Assembly: GCA_019750135.1 (NCBI GenBank)
Contig: JAIEOV010000009.1
Coordinates: 248,073 to 312,072, forward strand
From: Reyranella sp.
GTDB lineage: Bacteria; Pseudomonadota; Alphaproteobacteria; Reyranellales; Reyranellaceae
Direction of reading: 5' to 3'
DNA: 64,000 bases
Shown: positions 1-8,813 of the stretch, piece after piece
How the letters are laid out: each line of letters begins with the position of its first letter
Position numbering within the stretch: position 1 is the first letter of the stretch
The notes under the pieces: model-generated
What the model saw: the letters and a program-made list of their open reading frames with translations, nothing else
The model's database searches: none
Told to the model about the DNA's origin: nothing
Program-made: the position numbers and the translations under genes

Positions 1-537
1 GCCGGCTATCTGATCCTCGGCGCCGTGATCGAGGAGGCGAGCGGGCGTGACTACGAAGGCTATTGCCGCGACACGGTGCTACTGCCGTTGGGCGCGCGCA
101 CGGCCGAGCTCAATCCGGCATGGCGCATCATGTCGAGCTATGGCGGCTGGCGCATGTCGACCGCCGACTATGCCCGCTTCTATCAGGCCTTCGCCCCCGG
201 CAATCCGGCGATCGGCCCGCAGGCACGCGCCTGGATGATGTCGCCCGAGGGCAAGCGCGTCGGCGGCGGCGGCGTCCATTACGGGCTCGGAACGTTCGTG
301 CGTCCGACCCCGACGGGCGGCGGCACTTTCTGGCATTGGGGCGCCTGGACCTACAATCTTCGCGGCGCCTACGACGGCACGCTCAACGCCTCTTATTCGG
401 CCTTCGCCGTGCGCTTGGGCGCGATCGACGCCAACATGGTCGTGCACATCGAACCCAACTTGGGCAAGGGCGGCGGACAGGGCGTGCTCGACCGGACGCT
501 GCGCGGCGCTGCCGAAGCGGTCAGGAACTGGCCCTAG
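1..537 (+). CDS. Serine hydrolase, beta-lactamase class C / penicillin-binding-like fold (5' end outside window)
   Basis: Only the last 178 residues are present; the reading frame is open from base 1 and ends at TAG 535-537. The visible start AGYLILGAVIEEASG matches the segment after the catalytic Tyr-x-Asn motif of class C beta-lactamase-like esterases and peptidases (YSNxGYxxLGxIIE). Further on, FWHWGAW fits the HxG block that replaces the KTG triad. The catalytic Ser-x-x-Lys would lie upstream of the window. Such proteins are usually periplasmic or lipoprotein serine hydrolases; substrate cannot be told. The next gene is convergent and ends 1 base away. Confidence 0.75.
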   Translation, partial: AGYLILGAVIEEASGRDYEGYCRDTVLLPLGARTAELNPAWRIMSSYGGWRMSTADYARFYQAFAPGNPAIGPQARAWMMSPEGKRVGGGGVHYGLGTFVRPTPTGGGTFWHWGAWTYNLRGAYDGTLNASYSAFAVRLGAIDANMVVHIEPNLGKGGGQGVLDRTLRGAAEAVRNWP

Positions 538-538
538 T

Positions 539-1024
539 CTAGCCCTCTTCGTGAGCCGAGCCGTCCTTGCGCGTGTGGACGTACTTGCCGTCGGCACCGG
601 CCCTGGCGTGGTTGTCGATGTCGGGATAGTCGATCTCGTCGAACGGCGTGCGATCGCCGATCACCAGGACCGTGGCATCGGCGTTGGAGCGATTGACGAA
701 GCGATGGGCGTTGCCGCAGCCGGCCGGGAAGCCGGCGCACATGCCGGCCTGCAGGGTCTGTGCACCCTCGTTGGTCTTCAGCACGATCTCGCCGGACACG
801 ACCCAGATGAATTCATCCTGTTTGGCGTGCGCATGTCGCGCCGAGGACTGGCCGCCCGGCACGATGCGCGTGAGGTTCACGCCGAAGTTTTTTAGCCCGA
901 CATGATCGCCCAGGCGGCGGTTCCAGCGCTTGCTGTTGTCGCCGCGGAAGACGGCCGGATAACTGGTGGTATTGCTCTCGGCGAGGTCGGCCGGATCGAA
1001 GGCGGGCAGGCGGGGCTTGGACAT
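539..1024 (-). CDS. Cupin-domain protein (161 aa)
   Basis: Single-domain cupin. The first metal-binding motif is seen as GGQSSARHAHAKQDEFIW (two His and a Glu) and the second as GMCAGFPAGCGNAHRFVN (Pro-x-Gly then His), so a divalent metal site is probably intact. ATG 1024 (MSKPRLPAF) is chosen over an upstream in-frame codon at 1117 because the family similarity begins there. The family includes isomerases, dioxygenases and sugar-binding proteins, so no reaction is assigned. It stands alone, convergent with the upstream hydrolase. The 205 bases to the next gene hold only a hairpin. Confidence 0.8.
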   Translation of the reverse strand: MSKPRLPAFDPADLAESNTTSYPAVFRGDNSKRWNRRLGDHVGLKNFGVNLTRIVPGGQSSARHAHAKQDEFIWVVSGEIVLKTNEGAQTLQAGMCAGFPAGCGNAHRFVNRSNADATVLVIGDRTPFDEIDYPDIDNHARAGADGKYVHTRKDGSAHEEG

Positions 1025-1190
1025 GCCGCCGAGTCTAGCGCACGCGAAGAGGATCGAGGGGTGAAGTCCCTTCATGGATACATGAGTCGGCCAAGGGCTA
1101 TCTTGCAACGTTCGCAAGGGTCTCGAACGACTTCAAGAAGCAGTGAGACTAGGCCAACCGGGTTTGCGTGAGCACACCCGAGTGTTCTCG

Positions 1191-1223
1191 CCGGAGCGCG
1201 GACCTCCAGGGTCGGCGCTCCGG
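1191..1223 (-). terminator. Hairpin downstream of the Lrp-type gene
   Basis: Inverted repeat CCGGAGCGC (1191-1199) and GCGCTCCGG (1215-1223) with a 15-base loop, directly after the stop of the minus-strand gene ending at 1230. There is no clear T-run, so it could be a weak terminator or only an mRNA 3' stabiliser. Confidence 0.4.
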
Positions 1224-1229
1224 CAAGAG

Positions 1230-1469
1230 TTAGCTGAAGGCTTTGAACGTAATCAGCGTGAACGTGTCCTTCACGCCGGCCAGCGTCTGGATCTTGCTGG
1301 TGACGAAGTGTCCGATGTCGGTCTTTTCGTCGAGATAGCACTTCATCAGAAGGTCGTACTGGCCCGAGGTCGAGTAGACCTCCGACACCTGCTCGACGTT
1401 GCAGGCATCGTCGGCCACGTCGTAGGCCCTACCGAGCTCGCACTTCACCATGACGAAGATGGTCTGCAT
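1230..1469 (-). CDS. Stand-alone Lrp/AsnC ligand-binding (RAM) domain protein (79 aa)
   Basis: The whole protein is one alpha-beta sandwich of the type found at the C-terminus of Lrp/AsnC regulators: a strand (MQTIFVMVKCELG), a helix over VADDACNVEQVSEVY, then the GQYDLLMKCYL strand typical of these domains. There is no helix-turn-helix, so it cannot bind DNA as full-length Lrp does. Family members of this size act as small-molecule sensors, sometimes pairing with full-length Lrp proteins. Start is ATG 1469. It lies downstream of and codirectional with the helicase gene, 26 bases away. Confidence 0.85.
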   Translation of the reverse strand: MQTIFVMVKCELGRAYDVADDACNVEQVSEVYSTSGQYDLLMKCYLDEKTDIGHFVTSKIQTLAGVKDTFTLITFKAFS

Positions 1470-1495
1470 GTTCCCCTGCGGGTTGGCGGACCACT

Positions 1496-3088
<1,593 letters not shown>

Positions 3089-3208
3089 TTAATTTCCGTG
3101 GCTTAGTCCATTCTTCCGCTGGACTGTGGTGCGGTCTCCTCTAGGCCTGAAGATTCGGTCCGGACCGCTGGCGGCCCTCATATGAGCCTTGGCCCCGTTT
3201 AAGTCAAT

Positions 3209-3229
3209 GCAGCCGCCCTGCGCGGCTGC
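3209..3229 (-). terminator. Hairpin after the cupin gene
   Basis: Perfect 8-bp inverted repeat GCAGCCGC (3209-3216) and GCGGCTGC (3222-3229), 27 bases past the stop of the minus-strand cupin gene. No T-run follows, so termination is uncertain. The rest of 3089-3255 should carry the helicase promoter. Confidence 0.35.
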
Positions 3230-3255
3230 GTCGCGTGCGGTTCAGGCCTGGCCAC

Positions 3256-3573
3256 TCAGCCTTGGGACGGCTTGAGCTCGATCTCGACGAAGACGAACTC
3301 GAAGCTGTTGGGATTGATGACGTCGTGCTCGACGCCGATCTGGCGGGCGTAGGACACGCCGGACCGCAGGGGCGCCGGCACCGTCGTCTTGCCGTCAAAA
3401 ATGTGCAATTCGCCGGTCGTCACCGGCACCACGACATAGTCGTGGTTGTGGCGGTGCCAGCCGGTGTGGCCGCCCGGCGGGAACCGCCATTCGGTGACGA
3501 TGACCCGGTCGTTCTCGACCTGGACGGTGGGCTTGGCGAGCGGACGCTGGTCATGACTCTGATCGGTATTCAT
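3256..3573 (-). CDS. Cupin-domain protein (105 aa)
   Basis: Short cupin. The strand and loop PPGGHTGWHRHNHDYVVVPV carry the metal-binding His residues, and the later TTGELHIFDG and GVSYAR segments complete the barrel. ATG 3573 (MNTDQSH) is preferred; ATG 3594, seven codons upstream, is also possible. Function unknown; such small cupins often bind a metal and a small acid. It is divergent from the MATE exporter 93 bases away and shares that promoter region, but no operator is evident. Confidence 0.75.
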   Translation of the reverse strand: MNTDQSHDQRPLAKPTVQVENDRVIVTEWRFPPGGHTGWHRHNHDYVVVPVTTGELHIFDGKTTVPAPLRSGVSYARQIGVEHDVINPNSFEFVFVEIELKPSQG

Positions 3574-3666
3574 GGGGTGGAAACCTAATGCCACCCACGG
3601 CTTTTGTCAGGTGACAGTCGGCTGCGCCCTGCTAAATGTGCATATGCACGTTTACAGGAGACGCAC

Positions 3667-5082
3667 GTGGCCCACCCGCTTCTGACGGCACCGATCGGCA
3701 AGAGCCTGTGGAAGCTCGCCGCCCCGACCACGGCGGTGATGGTGGCGCAGACCTTCGTGGCCATCGCCGAGACCTTCATCTTCGGCCGGCTGGGCACCGA
3801 GGCGCTGGCGGGCTTCGCCCTGGTTTTCCCCTTCATGATGATGATGACCATGATGGCGGCGGGCGGCATGGGCGGCGGCGTGGCGGCCGCCATGGCCCGC
3901 GCCGTCGGCGGCGGCCGTACCGAGGATGCGCGCTCGCTGGTGCTGCATGCCCTGGTGCTGGGCGCCGTGCTGGCGCTGCTGTTCACCGTGCTGGCCTGGA
4001 CGGTGCTGCCTGTCCTCTATGGCCTGCTGGGCGGCGAAGGGCGATCGCTGGCCAACGCCCTCACCTACTCCCACGTCCTGTTCAGCGGCGCGCTGGTGAT
4101 CTGGGCCAACTTCTTCCTGTCGGCGCTGCTGCGCGGGGGCGGCGATGCGGCGACGCCCGGCCGCTACATGCTGGTCTCGTCGATCGCCCAGGTGCCGCTC
4201 AGCTACGTGCTGGCGCTGGGCATCGGCGAGTGGCCGGGGCTCGGCATGGCCGGGCCGGCGCTGTCCTCGCTGCTCACCTCGCTGGTCTCGGCCGCTTTGC
4301 AGGCGCGCGCGCTGTGGCGCGGCAAGCTGGGCTTCGTGCCGGCGGTCGCCGGCGTCGGCCTGCAGGGGCGGCTGTTCTGGGACATCCTGCGGGTCGGCCT
4401 GATCGCCTCCTTCTCCGCCTTCACCGCCAACCTCACGGCCATGCTGGTGACCGGTCTCGTCGGTCGCTTCGGCGTCGCCGCGCTGGCCGGCTACGGCATC
4501 GGCGTGCGGCTGGAATTCATGCTGGTGCCGCTGGCCTTCGGCATCGGCTCGGGCCTCACGACCCTGGTCGGCGTCGCGGCCGGCGCCAACGACTGGCAGC
4601 GCGCGGTGCGCGCCGCGTGGATCGGCAGCCTGACGGCGGCCGGCGCGCTCGGCCTGTGCGGCTGGATCCTGGCGCTGGTTCCCGAGGGCTGGGCGCGGCT
4701 CTTCACCAGCGACGCTCACGTGGTCGAGGCGACGGTCGCCTACATCACGCGCGTGGCGCCGTTCTACTGCCTGTTCGGACTCGGCATGACGCTGTCGTTC
4801 GCCAGCCAGGGCGCGGGCCGCATGAAGGCGCCGTTCATCGCCGGCCTCGCCCGCCTCTTCATCGCCACGGTCGGCGGCTGGTTCGCCGTCGAGATCCTGG
4901 GCTGGGGACTGCCCGGCGTGTTCGTCGCCATCGCCGTCGGCATGGTCGCCTTCGGCAGCCTGATCGCCGGACCGCTGCTCGTCATCCCGTGGCGGGCGAA
5001 GCGTGCTAGGCTCGTTCCAAACGCTGGAGCGAGCCATGCAGCACCCCTCGATGATCGCAACCTGGAACCGCAACCCCGCTGA
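3667..5082 (+). CDS. MATE-family multidrug/metabolite efflux protein (471 aa)
   Basis: Twelve hydrophobic segments arranged as two six-helix halves fit the MATE family, which exports drugs or metabolites in exchange for H+ or Na+. The N-terminal half begins IGKSLWKLAAPTTAVMVAQ, and a Met/Gly-rich stretch (FMMMMTMMAAGG) lies in the second helix region. The start is taken as GTG 3667 with AGGAG seven bases upstream; a frame open to 3604 would add 21 residues without family character. The 3' end overlaps the following methyltransferase by 47 bases in another frame, so the pair is probably cotranscribed. Confidence 0.9.
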   Translation: MAHPLLTAPIGKSLWKLAAPTTAVMVAQTFVAIAETFIFGRLGTEALAGFALVFPFMMMMTMMAAGGMGGGVAAAMARAVGGGRTEDARSLVLHALVLGAVLALLFTVLAWTVLPVLYGLLGGEGRSLANALTYSHVLFSGALVIWANFFLSALLRGGGDAATPGRYMLVSSIAQVPLSYVLALGIGEWPGLGMAGPALSSLLTSLVSAALQARALWRGKLGFVPAVAGVGLQGRLFWDILRVGLIASFSAFTANLTAMLVTGLVGRFGVAALAGYGIGVRLEFMLVPLAFGIGSGLTTLVGVAAGANDWQRAVRAAWIGSLTAAGALGLCGWILALVPEGWARLFTSDAHVVEATVAYITRVAPFYCLFGLGMTLSFASQGAGRMKAPFIAGLARLFIATVGGWFAVEILGWGLPGVFVAIAVGMVAFGSLIAGPLLVIPWRAKRARLVPNAGASHAAPLDDRNLEPQPR

Positions 5083-5719
5083 CGAAGAAGCGATGGGCGC
5101 GGCGCACGCGCCCATCTGGAGACGCATGATCAACGTCTCCGTGCCGCACGACCTGCACGAGTCGACCGTGCTCGACTACGGCTGCAACCAGGGCGGCTTT
5201 TTGCGCATGCTGTACGACCGCCATCCCTTCAAGAGCGCGGTCGGCATCGACATCGCCCGCGAATCGGTGGCGCGGGCCGAGCTGCTGAAGGGCCACCGTC
5301 CGGTCGAGTACAAGGTCACCGACAGCGCCGCCTCGCTCGGCCGCACGTTCGACTACGCCTTCAGCCACGAGGTGATCTACCTGCTGGGCGACCTTGCGGC
5401 GCACGCGCGCGACATGAAGGCGGCGCTCCGGCCGGGCGGCTCGTACGTCGCCGCCATGGGCTGCCATACCGACAGCGCGGTGTGGCCGCGCTGGCGCAAG
5501 CTGATCTCCGAGACCTCGTCGATCCCGATCCACGACCATTCGCTGGAGGACGTCGCGAAGGCCTTCGGACAGGCGGGCTTCACCGTCGCGGTGCGGCCGC
5601 TCGACCTCGATGCCTTCATGCCGGTGACGGTGGGCAGCGCCTACTTCCCCAAGGTCGTCGACCAGCTGCGCTACTACAGCCAGGACAAGGTGCTGTTCCG
5701 GTTCGTCAGGACGCCCTAG
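5036..5719 (+). CDS. Class I SAM-dependent methyltransferase (227 aa)
   Basis: Rossmann methyltransferase with motif I VLDYGCNQGGFLRML, the following acidic strand VGIDIARESVARAE, and a motif near FDYAFSHEVIYLL. It should transfer a methyl group from SAM; the acceptor is unknown. ATG 5036 is chosen because it follows a GGAG-like site (TGGAGCGAGCC). An earlier in-frame codon at 5003 lies deeper inside the MATE gene. The overlap with the exporter suggests coupled expression, and it could modify the exported compound, but that is inference only. Confidence 0.85.
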   Translation: MQHPSMIATWNRNPADEEAMGAAHAPIWRRMINVSVPHDLHESTVLDYGCNQGGFLRMLYDRHPFKSAVGIDIARESVARAELLKGHRPVEYKVTDSAASLGRTFDYAFSHEVIYLLGDLAAHARDMKAALRPGGSYVAAMGCHTDSAVWPRWRKLISETSSIPIHDHSLEDVAKAFGQAGFTVAVRPLDLDAFMPVTVGSAYFPKVVDQLRYYSQDKVLFRFVRTP

Positions 5720-5852
5720 GAAGCCGCATGCCATTCTGGCGCAAGGAGTCAGCGCCTCACGCGATAGTGAAAACAGGTCATGATCGCGGGTTGATCCACC
5801 TCAAGGCGCTGCAAGCGGAAGGCTCAAAAGCTTCCTTCCGATGGACAGAGCT

Positions 5853-6056
5853 ATGTGGAAGCGGCACCTCGAAATTGCGGAAAAGCATGTCGCGTTATCC
5901 GAGCGTCTTGTGGCCGCTCAAAAAGTGGTAGTGGCCGAGTTGCAGCGCGATGGTCACTCCAATCAATTGGCGCGGCGCATCTTGAAGACTTACGAGGACC
6001 TGCTTGGGTTTCACAGGGCAGACCGCGACAGGCTCAGAAAGGAACTGGAAAGTTAG
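5853..6056 (+). CDS. Small coiled-coil protein of unknown function (67 aa)
   Basis: Almost entirely helical and charged: HLEIAEKHVALSERLVAAQK, then a short Asp-Gly-His turn (QRDGH), then ILKTYEDLLGFHRADRDRL. This fits a helical hairpin of about 65 residues, a small protein type I associate with Rhizobiales-like genomes. Start ATG 5853 (MWKRHLEI); ATG 5841 would add four residues. It resembles the C-terminal half of the convergent gene at 6089-6436 in spacing and motif order, suggesting paralogy. No function known. Confidence 0.7.
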   Translation: MWKRHLEIAEKHVALSERLVAAQKVVVAELQRDGHSNQLARRILKTYEDLLGFHRADRDRLRKELES

Positions 6057-6088
6057 GCCGCTCCCACACTTCTTCCGGCAACAGCGCC

Positions 6089-6436
6089 CTAGAGCCGCTT
6101 GTCCTCGACTCTTTGGCGCAGCAACGTCAAATGCTTCTCAAGGAGAGCCTGAGTCATCTCCAGGGTCTGCAAGAACAGGGCGGCCGGGTGCGACGCCAGC
6201 TCATGGTCCTGGAGCCGGTTCACCATTTGGCGCTGCTTCTCTACACGCGCTCTCCCCTCGCTAACCCGTCTCTCGCCATTCTCGAAGTGCTCGCGGCTAT
6301 TACCCATCTGGGATTCTTCTTGGGCCAGAAGGCGTAGCAGCGTGTCGCGCGTCTCGGCGTCCCAGGTTTCATGAAGCCTGGAAAGGTAGATTTCGACATT
6401 CGTCTCCGTGACGAATACATTCATGGGCGTCGACAT
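6089..6436 (-). CDS. Helical hypothetical protein, likely paralogue of the 5853 gene (115 aa)
   Basis: Predicted all-alpha protein. The part from about residue 48, beginning REHFENGERRVSEGRARVEK, then QRQMVNRLQDH and LQTLEMTQALLEKHLTLLRQ, aligns by eye with the 67-residue protein encoded convergently at 5853-6056. The first 45 residues are extra and not in the shorter protein. No signal peptide or membrane span. Start ATG 6436. The two stops are 32 bases apart. Function unknown. Confidence 0.7.
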   Translation of the reverse strand: MSTPMNVFVTETNVEIYLSRLHETWDAETRDTLLRLLAQEESQMGNSREHFENGERRVSEGRARVEKQRQMVNRLQDHELASHPAALFLQTLEMTQALLEKHLTLLRQRVEDKRL

Positions 6437-6699
6437 CTCGCCCCCGCGAGTTGAAGCCTGGTCAAGCGTATCACTCCCTACGGCATTCGACGAGTAACCG
6501 ATTGGAGTTCGCCGAGCCTGGCTTGATCGGTTTCGTCGCGAAACCGAGGCCGACCATAACCTACCTTGTCGATCGCACCTGTCCGCTTCGGGTCAAAAGA
6601 AGACAATCCGGATCGCCGCCAGATGTCGGCTTTACCCTTGAAAGCGAACGCTTCAGACTTATGGACATAAGTCCCAAGCAACCCGATGGGGGCGACAAA

Positions 6700-7110
6700 A
6701 TGAGGTTGAGACTGTTTCTTGCGACAGTGGTCGGGCTGACGGGTGTCTCCCACGTCTCCAGCGCGGCGGACGCGTCGTGGCCTGCCCTTGGCGCACTGGA
6801 GAATGGCCTATCGACGTCGTGCGGCGGCGGCACGGTGAGTACCGGGCCGGAATGGACCGCCTCTGCCCGTGGGCAGGTCGACATCAAGGGGAACACACTC
6901 ACGTTCAAAAGTACGAGCGCAATTCCGAACCATTCGTTCACCGTCGATTTGAGGGCGTTGAATCCTGATGGTTCCGGCAAAGTTGTCGGCACGGACAAGA
7001 ACAACAGAGAGTTCTACCTGACGTTCGATCCGGGCAGCGGAGCCCGCACCTTCCATATGACCTATCGTCTCAAGGCTTGCCGGCGCGTCTATACGCCCTC
7101 GACATCGTGA
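6700..7110 (+). CDS. Secreted hypothetical protein (136 aa)
   Basis: ATG 6700, with a G-rich stretch (GATGGGGGCG) about eight bases upstream, gives a classic signal peptide: Arg-rich n-region, hydrophobic core LFLATVVGLTGV, and cleavage probably after SSA. The mature part is beta-rich and contains Cys residues near LSTSCGGG and RLKACRR that could form a disulfide. A longer frame reaches 6451, but its N-terminus lacks protein-like character. No family recognised; periplasmic or exported. Bases 6437-6699 upstream show no other gene. Confidence 0.6.
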   Translation: MRLRLFLATVVGLTGVSHVSSAADASWPALGALENGLSTSCGGGTVSTGPEWTASARGQVDIKGNTLTFKSTSAIPNHSFTVDLRALNPDGSGKVVGTDKNNREFYLTFDPGSGARTFHMTYRLKACRRVYTPSTS

Positions 7111-7130
7111 TGTCTCGGCGATAGCCGGAA

Positions 7131-7430
7131 CTAGCGAACCGAGTACACCAGATGCCCGGTCCACCAGCTCGCCGTGCTGGTCAGGCGGATGGCGAGCAGA
7201 CCGATGCCGGCGACGAGGGCGATCCAGAACAGCGCCTTGGGGATTCCAGCCCTGACGCCCACCAATCCGGCGATCGCCAGCACGTCCACCGCGATCTCGA
7301 GCCAGGTCGCCGTGCTCCCCGGATACTCGTGGGCGGGGATGAGCACGCGCCACAGAAGCGAGCCGATCAGATAGACGGCGAGGCCATAGCAGACGACCGG
7401 GCTCGGTGCCTTCGACGGCTGATAGCTCAT
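7131..7430 (-). CDS. Small integral membrane protein (99 aa)
   Basis: Three hydrophobic stretches (around VVCYGLAVYLIGSLLW, WLEIAVDVLAIAGLVG and ALFWIALVAGIGLLAI) indicate a three-helix membrane protein. Start ATG 7430. No catalytic motif or recognised family. It is convergent with the secreted protein gene, stops 20 bases apart. Confidence 0.65.
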   Translation of the reverse strand: MSYQPSKAPSPVVCYGLAVYLIGSLLWRVLIPAHEYPGSTATWLEIAVDVLAIAGLVGVRAGIPKALFWIALVAGIGLLAIRLTSTASWWTGHLVYSVR

Positions 7431-7582
7431 GGCGCCCTCCCCAGGTCACCGTACGTCATACGAGGCGAATACCCCGGGCCGGACAGGCCGCCTATCCTAG
7501 CCATTCGTGACTTCGATAACTCCGCGCATTGCTCATCGCCGCTATCGCTTTGATCGCGTCGCCGGCCAGGAGGAACGCGGCG

Positions 7583-8449
7583 TCAATTGGAATGAAACTC
7601 CTCAGGCTCCAGCCACTCACTAACATGAACAAGATCAGGTTCGACTACACGCAAATCGTTTCCATGCCGATAACGAAAGCGGATGTGCCTGTTTTGATCC
7701 TTGCCGAAGGCATCCCGATACTTCACGTGTCCCCAAACTACGATTTTCTTCTGGCCGTGCACCACTGCCATTCTATCGTTGCTATTGATCCTTCTTTTGA
7801 CATTAAGAGTGGTGAAGGCTCCTCTCACCATGTCCCATCGGAGATTTCTGAAAGGGGGATCGTCTGACACACGCGTGTCAAGATCACAGATACCGACATC
7901 AAGTGCCCAATCGAATTCATAGGCTGGGGTGGGGCTGTGGTTTTCCACGACGATCTCCGCGTAAACCATTTCATCGCTCAACTCGATCTTGGCCCGCTTT
8001 ACCCCTGGATACGAGCGCAATTGGCGCTGGGCAGTATCGGTAGAAAGCTTAAGTTGACGCTCTCCAGCCTCGTAGAGGTTGGCGGTGGCTCGCCACAGCA
8101 AGATCGTGCTGACAGCCAAGACGAACGTGAAGCCTCCTACAAAAAACCCTTCATGGTGGTCCATGTATGCGACTACGGCGTAGCGGAAACCCGTAACGCC
8201 GCATGCGAAGGATGGCTCGGAGGTTGTGTGTTCTACCTTCTTGTTCCCGTGGGTGCTTTGTGACTCCTGCGCGAGGGAACCTTTATGGGCTACTGCTTCT
8301 GCAGTGCCATCTGCTTCTAGTGTATTGCTTTGATCCCGAGGTTTGCAGTGTGATGAGTGATAATCCGAAGCATCAAGAATAAATGCCATCGCGACGAGCG
8401 ACACAAGGAAGCCGATCCCCCAATCAATGTGGCGTTGGTTCGTCAGCAT
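7583..8449 (-). CDS. Hypothetical membrane protein with two N-terminal helices (288 aa)
   Basis: A first membrane segment (GIGFLVSLVAMAFILDAS) is followed by a ~75-residue polar loop, a second segment (FFVGGFTFVLAVSTILLW), a short helix ending QLKLSTDTAQRQLR, and a soluble beta-rich C-terminal domain (YAEIVVENHSPTPAYEF, KKIVVWGHVKYRD). This topology recurs in uncharacterised proteobacterial proteins whose soluble domain faces the cytoplasm. Base composition is visibly less GC-rich than neighbours, which may indicate recent acquisition. Start ATG 8449. Function unknown. Confidence 0.65.
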   Translation of the reverse strand: MLTNQRHIDWGIGFLVSLVAMAFILDASDYHSSHCKPRDQSNTLEADGTAEAVAHKGSLAQESQSTHGNKKVEHTTSEPSFACGVTGFRYAVVAYMDHHEGFFVGGFTFVLAVSTILLWRATANLYEAGERQLKLSTDTAQRQLRSYPGVKRAKIELSDEMVYAEIVVENHSPTPAYEFDWALDVGICDLDTRVSDDPPFRNLRWDMVRGAFTTLNVKRRINSNDRMAVVHGQKKIVVWGHVKYRDAFGKDQNRHIRFRYRHGNDLRVVEPDLVHVSEWLEPEEFHSN

Positions 8450-8813
8450 CTTCGGATCGCCTCAGCGAAGAAATTATCGTTTTGCGATTGTTGTACCGGG
8501 CATATAGATATGCAACGTAAAGATGCAGATGCTTTCCGCCGACCCTGTGGGAAAATGCTGACCTCGCCGAGGTTGACGATGACGAAGAAGCCGGTTCAAA
8601 GCCGGCGAAATCGCAGACGTTTGAAATAGCTCAGCTGCCATCAACGGAGCTGATGCCATGGGCGAGTTAGCTGGGTGCCGTTCCTACAGAGATGACAGGC
8701 AGGCGTGTATGGGCAAAGGGATGAGCAACTGTGGCTCGACGGCAACCATCGACTATTCTGATCGCAAAGAATTAGAGACCATCTTTGCGGCTCCTTCCGT
8801 CCCTAAGAGCGAG
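8450..8813. other. 364-base intergenic region, no convincing gene
   Basis: Less GC-rich than its surroundings. It contains a stop-free plus-strand stretch of about 50 codons ending near 8670 (including ELMPWAS before TAG) without a good start or ribosome site, which could be a decayed gene fragment. It should also carry the promoter of the minus-strand membrane protein gene starting at 8449. No RNA gene or long repeat seen. Confidence 0.5.

Noticed and set aside
1230..1469. A full Lrp/AsnC transcription factor
   Set aside because: Only the ligand-binding domain is present; upstream in frame there is no helix-turn-helix, and the helicase ends close by.
8500..8670. Short protein gene in the 8450-8813 gap
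   Set aside because: About 50 open codons but no start codon with a ribosome site and no recognisable domain; recorded only as a possible decayed fragment.
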